29,149 nt of DNA, taken from contig JAUZQI010000053.1 of the NCBI GenBank assembly GCA_030951095.1, positions 1 through 29,149 on the forward strand, written 5' to 3'. The notes under the pieces are model-generated. The model was not told the origin of the DNA. It saw only the letters and a program-made list of their open reading frames with translations, and ran no database searches. This document shows positions 7,473 to 15,797 of the stretch, in pieces. Position numbers and translations under genes: made by a program. Each line of letters starts with the position of its first letter. Position 1 is the first letter of the stretch. Source of the stretch: Mariprofundus sp. GTDB taxonomy: Bacteria; Pseudomonadota; Zetaproteobacteria; Mariprofundales; Mariprofundaceae.

Positions 7473-8250
7473 TGAAATGGCTGAAATACGGTTGTTTGAC
7501 AGCCATTGCCATGTGAACTTCTCGCATTATACGGATGATCGAGATGCTATGTTTGAACGTATGGCTGCCGGAGGTGTGGAGGGCTGTACGGTCGTTGCCG
7601 TTGATCTGGATCATGTTCATGAACTAAAGGCACTGGCTGAAGCCAGGGATAATGTCTGGTTCAGTGTGGGGGTACACCCCAATCACGAGGCGGAGACCGA
7701 GCCGGATGTCGATACATTATGCAAGCTTGCAGAGCATCCGCGTTGCGTTGCGATAGGGGAAACAGGAATGGATTTTTTCCGCGAACATGTCTCCCCGGCT
7801 ATTCAGGAAAGACGCTTTCGTACGCATATTCGCGCCGCTAAGACGGCAGGAAAACCGGTCATTGTGCATAATCGTGAAGCCGATATTGCGAGCCTGCGAA
7901 TTCTATCTGAAGAAGGAGTCGGGGAGTGCGGTGGTATCATGCATTGTTTTTCTTCTGATTGGGAAACCGCCAGTCAGGCGATTGATCTCGGCATGTCGAT
8001 TTCGTTCTCAGGTAATGTGACGTTCAAGCGTAATGACGAGTTGCGCGGGGTAGCCGAAAAAGTTCCCGATGAGTTACTCATGATTGAAACTGACTCTCCC
8101 TATCTGGCTCCTGTGCCATGCCGTGGCAAAAGGAACGAACCTGCATATGTACGGTATGTGGCTGAGTGCATTGCTCAGGTGCGGGGTATCTCACTGGCAC
8201 AGCTGGCCATGCAAACCACCATGAACAGCAGGCAACGGTTCATTATTTGA
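7465..8250 (+). CDS. TatD-family metal-dependent hydrolase (DNase)
   Basis: TIM-barrel metal-dependent hydrolase. The 261 residues hold the expected metal ligands in order: DSHCHVN near the N terminus, GETGMDFF, VIVHNREAD, MHCFSSD and ETDSPYLAP. Members act as 3'-5' DNA exonucleases in DNA repair or quality control. The ATG overlaps the end of the upstream phosphatase gene by 8 bp, so the two are probably co-translated. The C terminus (TTMNSRQRFII) is slightly unlike the usual TTxNxxRLF but the barrel is complete. Confidence 0.93.
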   Translation: MADEMAEIRLFDSHCHVNFSHYTDDRDAMFERMAAGGVEGCTVVAVDLDHVHELKALAEARDNVWFSVGVHPNHEAETEPDVDTLCKLAEHPRCVAIGETGMDFFREHVSPAIQERRFRTHIRAAKTAGKPVIVHNREADIASLRILSEEGVGECGGIMHCFSSDWETASQAIDLGMSISFSGNVTFKRNDELRGVAEKVPDELLMIETDSPYLAPVPCRGKRNEPAYVRYVAECIAQVRGISLAQLAMQTTMNSRQRFII

Positions 8251-8271
8251 TCTTTATGCCCGATTCAATAC

Positions 8272-8306
8272 CTATCCACAGTGTTTGTGGATAACTTTGT
8301 GGATAA
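8272..8306. promoter_or_regulatory. Cluster of three DnaA boxes
   Basis: CTATCCACA (8272-8280, one mismatch to TTATCCACA), then two perfect boxes in reverse orientation, TGTGGATAA at 8286-8294 and 8298-8306. All three lie within 35 bp, between the 3' ends of convergent genes, so promoter control of a neighbour is unlikely. A fourth perfect box (10337-10345) lies just upstream of recQ. Confidence 0.65.
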
Positions 8307-8310
8307 TTTT

Positions 8311-8450
8311 ATTTGTCACTTTAAATCGATATGATGATGACTATTTCTGCTGCCAGCGATAACATACGTTACAGATAGTATAGTCGTTGTTTAACAGTAA
8401 TTTAAAAATTTATATTAATGTAAAATATAGTATTTATAGCTAACTTTATG
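8311..8450. other. AT-rich stretch beside the DnaA boxes
   Basis: This gene-free stretch becomes very AT-rich, especially at 8391-8450, where nearly every base is A or T. It is a candidate duplex-unwinding region if the DnaA boxes are part of an origin. I see no gene and no clear terminator for either flanking gene here. Confidence 0.45.
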
Positions 8451-8489
8451 AAGTGATGAGTGCGCAGAATCGTGCGGTGGATATTTATT

Positions 8490-10328
8490 TCATATTTTGC
8501 AATTTGATGTGACAGCACGGCTAATTTCATGCAGAAAAGTGTCACCATAGCGGTTTAACTTGGTTTCACCGACACCTGAAATATCGAGCATCTGACTGGC
8601 ACTGACAGGCTTGATGATAGCCATTTCGGTTAGCGTTTTATCCGGGAAAATAACGTAGGGTGGTACATTCTGTTCCTTGGCCAGCCGGCTGCGGAGTTGG
8701 CGTAATTGCTCGAACAGGGACTGATCCTGAGCTGATAACGTTTGTAACATTACTCGCGTTGCTGAGGAAGTTTTCTTTTTCTTTGTTTTCGATATCTTGC
8801 GCAGCTTTCTTAGCATAACCGTCTGCGGTGTTTTAGTGCGCTTGAGCAGAGGCCATGACTTTTCTGTCAGTTTGAGCACACCATAACCTTCTGAGTCAGT
8901 GGCAAGGTAACCATGAGCGATCAGTTGGCGGAAGATGCCACGCCATTCCACACTGGTATGTTCACCACCAATATCAAACGTGGACAGTTTGTCATGGCTG
9001 TTGCGCCGAATTCGCTCGTCATCCTTGCCGGTGAGAATATCAATGATGTAATGGGTGCCGAATCGTTCATGGGTGCGATAAATGCATGACAATGCTTTCT
9101 GGGTGGCAATCGTGGCATCCCAGGTTTCAGGTGGGTTCATGCAATTATCGCAGTTGCCACACGGTTGTTCCAATACTTCGCCAAAATAGGCCAACAGGGC
9201 TTGACGCCGGCAGGAGGTCAGTTCACAAAACCCCAGCATGGCATCGGTTTTTTGCAACATCATACGCTTGAACTGTTCCTCTGCTTCACTGTTTTCAGTG
9301 AACATGCGTAGATTAATCACATCTTTCAGGCCATAGCTCATCCATGCATCGGACGGATCCCCGTCGCGCCCTGCACGGCCTGTTTCCTGATAATAGGATT
9401 CGATATTTTTTGGCAGATTCATGTGCGCAACAAAACGCACATCCGGTTTGTCGATGCCCATGCCGAAGGCAATGGTTGCGACGATGATGACACCATCTTC
9501 GCGCAGGAAGCGTTGCTGGTTACGCTGGCGAATATCCTGGCCAAGTCCGGCATGATAGGGCAGGGCTGTCCGGCCTTTTTTATTCAACCATTCAGCAGTG
9601 ACCTCTACATTTTTTCGACTTAAACAATATACAATCCCGGCATCTTCAGCATGGTTTTGCGCGATGAACTGCCATAAGGCATCACGACTGTTGCCGGATT
9701 CTGCAATGGCATAATGGATATTAGGGCGATCAAAGCTGTTGATGAACACCTTCGCCTGCCGTAGTGATAGTTGTTCGATGATTTCATTGCGTGTCCGCTG
9801 ATCTGCTGTGGCAGTAAGTGCGATGCGAGGTACATTCGGGAAGCGCGAATGCAGTAAGGATAACTGTTGATATTCCTTGCGAAAATCATGACCCCACTGG
9901 GATACACAATGTGCTTCATCAATGGCGAACAGGGAGATGTCACATTGGTTAATGATGTTCAGCGTGTGTTCATTCAGAAGGCGTTCGGGAGCCATGTATA
10001 ACAGGTCAATGTCACCGGCCAGAAAATTATTTTCGACTAAACGCTGTTCGCCCGGGTGCAGCGCAGAGTTCAGAAATTCAGCCCGAATACCGAGCTGTTT
10101 CAAGGCATCCACCTGATTTTGCATCAGGGCAATCAGTGGAGATACAACAATGGCAGTGCCGGAACGGATCAGAGCCGGTAGCTGATAGCAGATTGATTTA
10201 CCGCCACCCGTTGGCATTAGAGTCAATACATCATGACCCTCAATCAGCGACCTGATAATCTCAGCTTGGTGATGGCGGAAATGATCATAACCAAAGGTGG
10301 ATTTCAGGATATGGCGGGCTTGTTGCAT
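8490..10328 (-). CDS. recQ: ATP-dependent DNA helicase RecQ
   Basis: 3'-5' SF2 DNA helicase of recombination and fork repair. The 612-residue product has Walker A PTGGGKS (39-45), the DEAH box (137-140, in FAIDEAHCVSQWGHDF), motif VI in ETGRAGRDGDPS, the RQC zinc module (Cys residues in CRRQALLAYFGE.. and CGNCDNC), and an HRDC domain at the C terminus (SLFEQLRQLRSRLAKEQNVP). The ATG at 10328 is chosen because family proteins begin shortly before this helix; an upstream TTG at 10364 would add 12 residues. A perfect DnaA box (10337-10345) overlaps its upstream region and may link expression to DnaA. Confidence 0.96.
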   Translation of the reverse strand: MQQARHILKSTFGYDHFRHHQAEIIRSLIEGHDVLTLMPTGGGKSICYQLPALIRSGTAIVVSPLIALMQNQVDALKQLGIRAEFLNSALHPGEQRLVENNFLAGDIDLLYMAPERLLNEHTLNIINQCDISLFAIDEAHCVSQWGHDFRKEYQQLSLLHSRFPNVPRIALTATADQRTRNEIIEQLSLRQAKVFINSFDRPNIHYAIAESGNSRDALWQFIAQNHAEDAGIVYCLSRKNVEVTAEWLNKKGRTALPYHAGLGQDIRQRNQQRFLREDGVIIVATIAFGMGIDKPDVRFVAHMNLPKNIESYYQETGRAGRDGDPSDAWMSYGLKDVINLRMFTENSEAEEQFKRMMLQKTDAMLGFCELTSCRRQALLAYFGEVLEQPCGNCDNCMNPPETWDATIATQKALSCIYRTHERFGTHYIIDILTGKDDERIRRNSHDKLSTFDIGGEHTSVEWRGIFRQLIAHGYLATDSEGYGVLKLTEKSWPLLKRTKTPQTVMLRKLRKISKTKKKKTSSATRVMLQTLSAQDQSLFEQLRQLRSRLAKEQNVPPYVIFPDKTLTEMAIIKPVSASQMLDISGVGETKLNRYGDTFLHEISRAVTSNCKI

Positions 10329-10412
10329 CGACCGGATTATCCACAATAAACCATGAACTAACAAGTCAGCGGTGCTATCAATTCTGTATGCGATTTGTCT
10401 ATGTTGTTGTAG

Positions 10413-10739
10413 CCTGCATTATTCATAAATCGCAGTGATGATCGTGCAAAGGCTTTGTTCGCAATGGATTCAACCGAGAAAGGAGTACGTAGCCATGCAT
10501 ACGGACGGCAAAGGAAGCGCTGATCAAACCATGATTCACGATCCTGCATGTGAAATGAACGATTTCTTCGTTAAAGATTTGAGCCATAGCGGTGCTATGT
10601 CTTGCAACCTTTGCCTTGAACTCGCCCATTTCCCATTGCAGCCTCATTAAACCAGATTTAATCAGCGCTTCCCTAACGAGAGATTGGTTGCGGGCCAGGG
10701 AACAAACGGGGGCGCAGCAGTATTTGTGAATAATGCAGG
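10413..10739. mobile_element. Non-coding element with 18-bp terminal inverted repeats
   Basis: CCTGCATTATTCATAAAT (10413-10430) recurs inverted at 10722-10739 with one mismatch. The 327-bp unit has no transposase; it looks like an internally deleted insertion sequence or MITE. The CCTGCATTATTCA ends remind me of IS1380-type termini, which I cannot confirm. Flanks GTAG and TTAG give an imperfect candidate target duplication. A second inverted repeat lies inside with a different centre (12 bp perfect, GGAAGCGCTGAT, 10513-10524 and 10661-10672), suggesting a nested second element. Its right end is 28 bp from the ribE start. Confidence 0.6.
10495..10650 (+). CDS. Possible 51-residue protein inside the element
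   Basis: ATG 10495 has AAAGGAG 9 nt upstream (10479-10485). The product contains MIHDPACEM, which resembles the start of a YHS motif (DPVCGM), and a later CNLC. No full domain follows. The frame crosses the left inner inverted repeat. It may be a fragment of a metal-related gene or a chance frame; I would not rely on it. Confidence 0.2.
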   Translation: MHTDGKGSADQTMIHDPACEMNDFFVKDLSHSGAMSCNLCLELAHFPLQPH

Positions 10740-10753
10740 TTAGTTAGTAATAT
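10724..10753 (+). promoter_or_regulatory. Possible ribE promoter reaching out of the element
   Basis: TTGTGA (10724-10729), inside the right terminal repeat, and TAATAT (10748-10753), just outside it, are 18 bp apart. Each hexamer matches consensus at 4 of 6 positions. If used, transcription would start about 8 nt before the ribE ATG. Weak prediction. Confidence 0.3.
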
Positions 10754-10767
10754 GTAGTATTCGTTTA

Positions 10768-11358
10768 ATGTTCACAGGAATTATACAGGATGTTGGTTCG
10801 ATCAAGTGTATCGAGCGTGAACCTGGACAAGCTCACATGGTGTTTGAAACGGCTCTGAATCTGGTGAGCTGGCAATTGGGTGATTCCGTGGCTTGCAACG
10901 GATGTTGTCTGACCATTACCGGCTTTCCTTCAGCGGCCAATTTTGCTGCAATGCTGTCACCGGAGACATTGCGCTTAACAATATTTGCCGATGCCTGTCC
11001 GGGCGATGCCGTGAATCTGGAATCTGCTCTGCGTATGGGTGATGCGCTCGGCGGGCATATGGTGACAGGGCATGTTGATGGCACAGCTTCAGTGCAGTCG
11101 ATTCGGGAATTGGGTGAGCATCGCGAATTTACATTTCACTTGTCGGATGAACTGGCTCGTTATGTCGTAGCCAAGGGATCGATCACGATCAATGGCGTCA
11201 GCCTGACAGTAAACCGGGTGGGCAGGAATGACTTTACCGTCAACCTGATTCCCCATACCTTGTCGCACACCAATCTGGAGGCCCTGCAGGCAGGTGCTAA
11301 TGTGAATATCGAAACCGATATGTATGGCCGCTATGTGGAACGGCTGATGCAGTTTTAA
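10768..11358 (+). CDS. ribE: Riboflavin synthase alpha chain
   Basis: Catalyses the last step of riboflavin synthesis, dismutation of two 6,7-dimethyl-8-ribityllumazine molecules. The 196 residues begin with the invariant MFTGII and contain two tandem lumazine-binding barrels: the first with GDSVACNGCCLTI, the second starting at about 98 with GGHMVTGHVDG and KGSITINGVSLTV. No ribosome-binding site precedes the ATG, but the invariant N terminus fixes the start. It leads a ribE-ribBA-ribH set; ribD, often next to ribE, is absent, and no FMN riboswitch is recognisable upstream, where a mobile-element remnant lies instead. Confidence 0.96.
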   Translation: MFTGIIQDVGSIKCIEREPGQAHMVFETALNLVSWQLGDSVACNGCCLTITGFPSAANFAAMLSPETLRLTIFADACPGDAVNLESALRMGDALGGHMVTGHVDGTASVQSIRELGEHREFTFHLSDELARYVVAKGSITINGVSLTVNRVGRNDFTVNLIPHTLSHTNLEALQAGANVNIETDMYGRYVERLMQF

Positions 11359-11368
11359 CGGAGAAACC

Positions 11369-12598
11369 ATGGCCATCGCAACAACCGAAGAGCTGATTGA
11401 AGAGCTGAGAGCCGGACGCATGATTATTCTGGCTGATGATGAAGATCGTGAAAATGAAGGCGATTTGATTATGGCGGCGGAGTGGGTGACACCGGAAGCA
11501 ATCAATTTTATGGCCACGCACGGACGCGGCCTGATCTGTCTGGCCATGACACAACAGCAGACCGATCAGCTCGATCTGCCGTTGATGGTGGCTAATGCCA
11601 ATTCAAAATTCAAAACCAATTTCACCATTTCCATCGAGGCTGCCGAAGGCGTGACCACGGGCATATCCGCTTATGACAGGGCTCACACGGTACGCACAGC
11701 GATTAAGGCTGATGTAAAGCCGTCGGATATCCATTCGCCGGGGCATGTGTTTCCGCTGGTTGGGCGCGAGGGTGGTCTGCTGGTGCGTGCAGGGCATACC
11801 GAAGCCAGTATTGATCTGGCGCGGATGGCAGGCTTGAAGCCTGCCGGCGTGATTTGCGAAATTATGAATGAAGACGGCACCATGGCGCGTATGCCGGAAC
11901 TAAAAATATTCGCTAAAAAACATACGTTGAAGGTGGGCTCGATTGCCGATGTGATTCGCCACCGGCTGAAACACGATTCGCTGGTCAAACGTGAAGTGGA
12001 AGTGCGTATGCCGACCGAATTCGGCGAGTTTCGTCTGATCGGGTACACCAATGCAGTGGACAGGGCCGAACATGTTGCGCTGGTGATGGGTGAACCGGAG
12101 GCCGAACGTCCGTGTCTGGTGCGGGTGCATTCGGAATGTTTGACCGGCGATGTATTCACGTCGCGCCGCTGCGATTGCGGTTCGCAGTTACACGCCGCCA
12201 TGCGGCAGGTCTCTGAAGCGGGCGAAGGTGTTATTCTTTACCTTCGGCAGGAAGGGCGCGGCATTGGACTGCTTAATAAATTGAAAGCGTATAATTTACA
12301 GGATGCCGGACACGATACAGTGGAGGCCAACAAGAAGCTGGGGTTCAAGGCCGATTTGCGTGATTATGGTATTGGTGCGCAAATACTACGTGATTTGGGG
12401 CTACGCCGGTTGAAATTGTTGACCAATAATCACAAGAAAATCATTGCGTTGGACGGTTATGGTTTGGAAGTGAGTGAGCGCGTGCAACTGCAGGTTGGTG
12501 CGCATGAAGATAATATTGCTTACCTGACCACCAAGCGCGACAAGATGGGTCATATGTTATCCATGAACGGTGATGATTTGAAAGGAGAAAAAGCATGA
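11369..12598 (+). CDS. ribBA: Bifunctional DHBP synthase / GTP cyclohydrolase II
   Basis: Supplies both precursors of riboflavin: the C4 unit from ribulose 5-phosphate and the pyrimidine from GTP. The N-terminal half (about 1-200) has the DHBP synthase motif DDEDRENEGDL and HGRGLICLA. The C-terminal half (about 208-400) has the GTP cyclohydrolase II zinc site (C in HSECLTG, then RRCDCGSQ) and YLRQEGRGIGL, so both activities look intact. At 409 residues it is full length. It sits 10 bp after ribE, and its stop overlaps the ribH start. Confidence 0.97.
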   Translation: MAIATTEELIEELRAGRMIILADDEDRENEGDLIMAAEWVTPEAINFMATHGRGLICLAMTQQQTDQLDLPLMVANANSKFKTNFTISIEAAEGVTTGISAYDRAHTVRTAIKADVKPSDIHSPGHVFPLVGREGGLLVRAGHTEASIDLARMAGLKPAGVICEIMNEDGTMARMPELKIFAKKHTLKVGSIADVIRHRLKHDSLVKREVEVRMPTEFGEFRLIGYTNAVDRAEHVALVMGEPEAERPCLVRVHSECLTGDVFTSRRCDCGSQLHAAMRQVSEAGEGVILYLRQEGRGIGLLNKLKAYNLQDAGHDTVEANKKLGFKADLRDYGIGAQILRDLGLRRLKLLTNNHKKIIALDGYGLEVSERVQLQVGAHEDNIAYLTTKRDKMGHMLSMNGDDLKGEKA

Positions 12599-13071
12599 GC
12601 CTGGATGCACCGCATCTGGCAGGCAATGTCGATGCCACTGGGTTAAGCGTTGGCATTGTTGTTAGCCGTTTTAATGCCGATATTACCGAAGCGTTGCTGT
12701 ACGGCGCTATTTCCGCCTTGAAAGAGCATGGCAGCAGGGATGAATATTTGACTATTGTACATGTACCGGGTGCGTTCGAGATTGGCACGATTGCAGCAAA
12801 GATGGCTAATTCAGGCCGTTTTGACGCGATTGTCTGTTTAGGTTGCGTCATTCGTGGTGATACGGCGCATTTTGATTATGTATGTCAGGGTGCGATGGAT
12901 GCAATCGGTAAAGTCGCACAGCGTGGCGATGTCGGCGTTGGCAATGGCGTATTAACGCTGGAGACGCATGCGCAGGCACTGGAACGCGTCGGCGGCGCAC
13001 ATGGCCATAAAGGCGAAGAAGCCGCATTGACTGCGGTGGAAGTGGCGCAGCAGTTAAATTTACTGGAATGA
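12595..13071 (+). CDS. ribH: 6,7-dimethyl-8-ribityllumazine synthase
   Basis: Condenses the two products of RibBA-derived branches into lumazine and assembles as an icosahedral or pentameric shell. The 158 residues contain VPGAFEIG, the signature LGCVIRGDTAHFDYV with the catalytic histidine, and the GVLTLETHAQALERVGG loop. The ATG overlaps the ribBA stop (ATGA), and AAAGGAG lies just upstream, implying coupled translation. Confidence 0.97.
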   Translation: MSLDAPHLAGNVDATGLSVGIVVSRFNADITEALLYGAISALKEHGSRDEYLTIVHVPGAFEIGTIAAKMANSGRFDAIVCLGCVIRGDTAHFDYVCQGAMDAIGKVAQRGDVGVGNGVLTLETHAQALERVGGAHGHKGEEAALTAVEVAQQLNLLE

Positions 13072-13221
13072 TAATTATTCACACATGGTAGTCACTGAAT
13101 CAAATTGCCGAAAATCTGTTCGAGAGCAAAGAGGGAAGGCGGAGCCTGTTATTACAGATGAGCATTTCTGATGCAGCTATCGGAGAGATTAACGGTGATC
13201 TGAACAGTTACTGGAGGATTA

Positions 13222-13650
13222 ATGGCGAATCGTCATATGGCGCGCGAATCGGCGCTGGAAACATTATATGCATGGGGCTCTGCTGAGCAGGACAGTGGCA
13301 TGATTCCTGACCTGTTGGCCAGTCGTTTGCAGCATGAAGATCGTGAAGAACAGGATGAGAATTATTTGCGTGAAGTGGTCTATGGCGTCACTGATCATGT
13401 TGAAGCGCTGGATGAAATCATCAAAACAGCTGTGCGCGGACGCAGCCTGCGTTCCGTTGCCCAGGTAGAAATCAATGTGATTCGTTTGGCCGTATGGGAA
13501 ATGCAGAACCGGCTGGAAATTCCCTATCGTGTAATCATCAATGAAGCTCTGGAATTAACGCGTGATTATGCTGGTGAACCGCCGCGCGGTTTTATCAATG
13601 GTGTGTTGGATAACCTGGCTAAACAATTGCGATCATCCGAGAAGAAATAA
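13222..13650 (+). CDS. nusB: Transcription antitermination protein NusB
   Basis: All-helical RNA-binding protein that, with NusE (S10), binds boxA in rRNA antitermination. The 142 residues show the usual N-terminal ARESALETLYAW, central RSVAQVEINVIRLAVWEM and C-terminal EALELTRDYAGEPPRGFINGVLDNLAK. The start has GGAGG about 5 nt upstream. ribH-nusB adjacency is common in proteobacteria, but here a 150-bp gap separates them and I see no terminator in it, so read-through from the rib genes is likely. Confidence 0.96.
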   Translation: MANRHMARESALETLYAWGSAEQDSGMIPDLLASRLQHEDREEQDENYLREVVYGVTDHVEALDEIIKTAVRGRSLRSVAQVEINVIRLAVWEMQNRLEIPYRVIINEALELTRDYAGEPPRGFINGVLDNLAKQLRSSEKK

Positions 13651-13665
13651 GTTCAACGTCTTGCA

Positions 13666-13781
13666 CGCAAAGGTACGCAAAGAAAAGGCAAAACCCGATT
13701 ACTGTGTCTTTGATAAAATCATTCACCAGCATGTCGATCCCTAACTTCTATTGCCTTTGACTTCCTTGGCGTACCTTTGCG
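13666..13781. repeat. Inverted-repeat pair, CGCAAAGG type
   Basis: CGCAAAGGTACGC (13666-13678) is exactly complementary to 13769-13781; arms extend to about 21 bp with 2 mismatches. The 90 bp between are gene-free. The sequence style resembles dispersed 'CGCAAAGG..GCAAAG' repeats seen in many environmental bacterial genomes. It fills the gap between nusB and the helicase gene. Confidence 0.7.
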
Positions 13782-13841
13782 TTCATTGCGGTGAAAAGTT
13801 TTTGACTGTACAAACACAACTCTCGGAAACAGGCTGTTACT

Positions 13842-15080
13842 ATGAAATTTGATCGTTATTACATTTCTGCTGAAATTAAAAAGAATCTGCATCAGATGGG
13901 GTTCAAACGTCCTACCGATATTCAGTTCAAGGCCATACCCTCTATTCTGGAAGGAGAGGATGTGCTGGCGATAGCGCAGACGGGTACGGGTAAAACTGCT
14001 GCATTTGCTATCCCGATTATCGACAAAATCCATCGATTTAAGAGCAGTAAACGCTCTTACGGCATCAAATGCATCGTTATGGTGCCAACAAGAGAACTGG
14101 CGTTGCAGATTGGCGGGGTGTTTAAAAATATCGCAGCACATACGCGCACCAAAGTATTTACGCTGCACGGCGGGGTGGAACAGGATCGCCAGATCGCCAA
14201 ATTACAGGATGGTATAGATGTGCTGATTGCGACGCCGGGTCGTATGTTTGATCTGATCAACCAGCAGGAAATCAGACTGGCCAGCGTCTCGACACTGGTG
14301 CTGGATGAAGCCGATCACATGCTCGATCTCGGGTTTATTGAAGATATTAAATACATCAAGAAAATGCTCAGGGGTAAGCATCAAACGCTATTCTTTTCCG
14401 CCACCATCAATGATGAAATCAAAAAGCTGGCTTATTCACAGGTCAAAAGTGTGGCGATCCGAATTCAGGTGTCACCGAAAGACCGGATATCAAAAAATGT
14501 ATCCCACTTTGTCATGTTTGTGGAAATGGATGATAAACGTTTTTTTCTGCAACAATTTTTACAGCAACATGACGAGCACAAAGTGATTGTGTTTGTCCGC
14601 ACCCGTGTGCGCGCTGAACGCGTTCTCATGGCAATGGGCCGGGTAGGGATTGAGGCTGTGAGTATCCATGGCGACAAGGACCAGGCTGAGCGTTGCCTTG
14701 TGATGCAATCATTTCGCGAAGGTGAGCAGCGCATTTTAATTGCTACAGACGTAAGCGCACGGGGCATTGATGTGCCGGATGTCGAATATGTGATCAATTA
14801 TGATTTGCCGGAGAAGGTGGAAAATTATGTCCACCGTGTGGGTCGTACCGGGCGCGGTGTGAATAAGGGTGAAGCCATATCATTTTGCAGCAGCGAAGAG
14901 AAACCTCTGCTCGAAGCCATTCAGTCTTTCATTGCCAGGCCGATTGAAGTGATGAATGTAGATAAAAAAACCTATGTCGATATCACCAGTACGCCGCAGA
15001 GTCTGGATGCACTGGTGGCTGAACATGAAGCATGGTTGACTGGTACAGCTAAACGGTCGAAAAAGAGAAAAAAACAGTAA
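13842..15080 (+). CDS. DEAD-box RNA helicase (RhlE-like)
   Basis: ATP-dependent RNA helicase, likely in rRNA processing, RNA turnover or cold response. The 412 residues have the Q motif (GFKRPTDIQ, 20-28), Walker A AQTGTGKT (45-52), PTREL (82-86), DEAD (155-158), SAT (186-188), and in the second RecA domain IATDVSARGIDVP and HRVGRTGRG. The C-terminal tail is short and lysine-rich (KRSKKRKKQ), as in small RhlE/CshA-type proteins. No strong ribosome-binding site is seen, but the start matches the family. It leads a run with yceH 18 bp downstream. Confidence 0.93.
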   Translation: MKFDRYYISAEIKKNLHQMGFKRPTDIQFKAIPSILEGEDVLAIAQTGTGKTAAFAIPIIDKIHRFKSSKRSYGIKCIVMVPTRELALQIGGVFKNIAAHTRTKVFTLHGGVEQDRQIAKLQDGIDVLIATPGRMFDLINQQEIRLASVSTLVLDEADHMLDLGFIEDIKYIKKMLRGKHQTLFFSATINDEIKKLAYSQVKSVAIRIQVSPKDRISKNVSHFVMFVEMDDKRFFLQQFLQQHDEHKVIVFVRTRVRAERVLMAMGRVGIEAVSIHGDKDQAERCLVMQSFREGEQRILIATDVSARGIDVPDVEYVINYDLPEKVENYVHRVGRTGRGVNKGEAISFCSSEEKPLLEAIQSFIARPIEVMNVDKKTYVDITSTPQSLDALVAEHEAWLTGTAKRSKKRKKQ

Positions 15081-15098
15081 AACAGCTGGAGATAACTG

Positions 15099-15770
15099 AT
15101 GATGGAAGAGCCGATTGAGGGGATGTTATCAGCGCATGAGGCGCGGGTGCTGGGATGTTTGATGGAAAAGCAGATGACAACACCGGATTATTATCCGCTG
15201 ACGCTGAAAGCACTGACTACCGCCTGCAATCAAAAAAGCAGCCGTGTTCCAGTCATGAACCTGACGACCAGTGAAATCGGTGGTGTGGTCAATGGTTTGC
15301 GAGGCATGGGTTTGGTGACTGCACGTATGGATGGCCGGGCAGATCGTTTTGAGCAACACCTCTCCCGCAAGTTAAGTCTTTCGACCAGAGAGCGGGCTGT
15401 GCTTTGTGTATTGATGTTACGCAGTGCGCTTACCCTCAATGAAATACGTATCAATACGGGCCGGATGGTCAGTTTTGACAGCTCGGATGAATTGCAGGTT
15501 TTGCTTCAATCACTGATGGATCGGGATAAGCCCTTGCTGGTTCGTATTCCGCGCGCAGCAGGACAAAGGGAAGACCGTTATGCGCATCTGCTATGTGGTG
15601 AACAGTATATCGATGCGGCCCACAAGGCAGACGTTTGCACAACAGCGGGCAGCACAAATAGTGAACAAGATCGGGGAGATGATCGCATGATACAACTGGA
15701 AAAGGATGTCGCTGATCTGAAAAAAGAAGTGCAGCGGCTCAGTCAATTGTTCGCATTGACTGAAGACTAA
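15099..15770 (+). CDS. yceH: YceH family (DUF480) protein
   Basis: Conserved protein of unknown molecular function with two winged-helix domains. The family signature is clear: LSAHEARVLGCLMEKQMTTPDYYPLTL near the start, then CNQKSSRVPVMNL and, in the second half, LSTRERAVLCVLMLRSALTLNEI. Residues about 195-223 form a coiled coil (IQLEKDVADLKKEVQRLSQL), usual for the family. At 223 residues it is full length. Two start codons in a row (MM) leave a one-residue uncertainty. Confidence 0.93.
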   Translation: MMEEPIEGMLSAHEARVLGCLMEKQMTTPDYYPLTLKALTTACNQKSSRVPVMNLTTSEIGGVVNGLRGMGLVTARMDGRADRFEQHLSRKLSLSTRERAVLCVLMLRSALTLNEIRINTGRMVSFDSSDELQVLLQSLMDRDKPLLVRIPRAAGQREDRYAHLLCGEQYIDAAHKADVCTTAGSTNSEQDRGDDRMIQLEKDVADLKKEVQRLSQLFALTED

Positions 15771-15797
15771 CAGTATCAAGAAGTATTATCGGTTGCT

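Noticed and set aside
10740..10767. FMN riboswitch ahead of ribE
   Set aside because: There is no room for the conserved multi-stem element, and its typical conserved blocks are not seen anywhere in 10329-10767.
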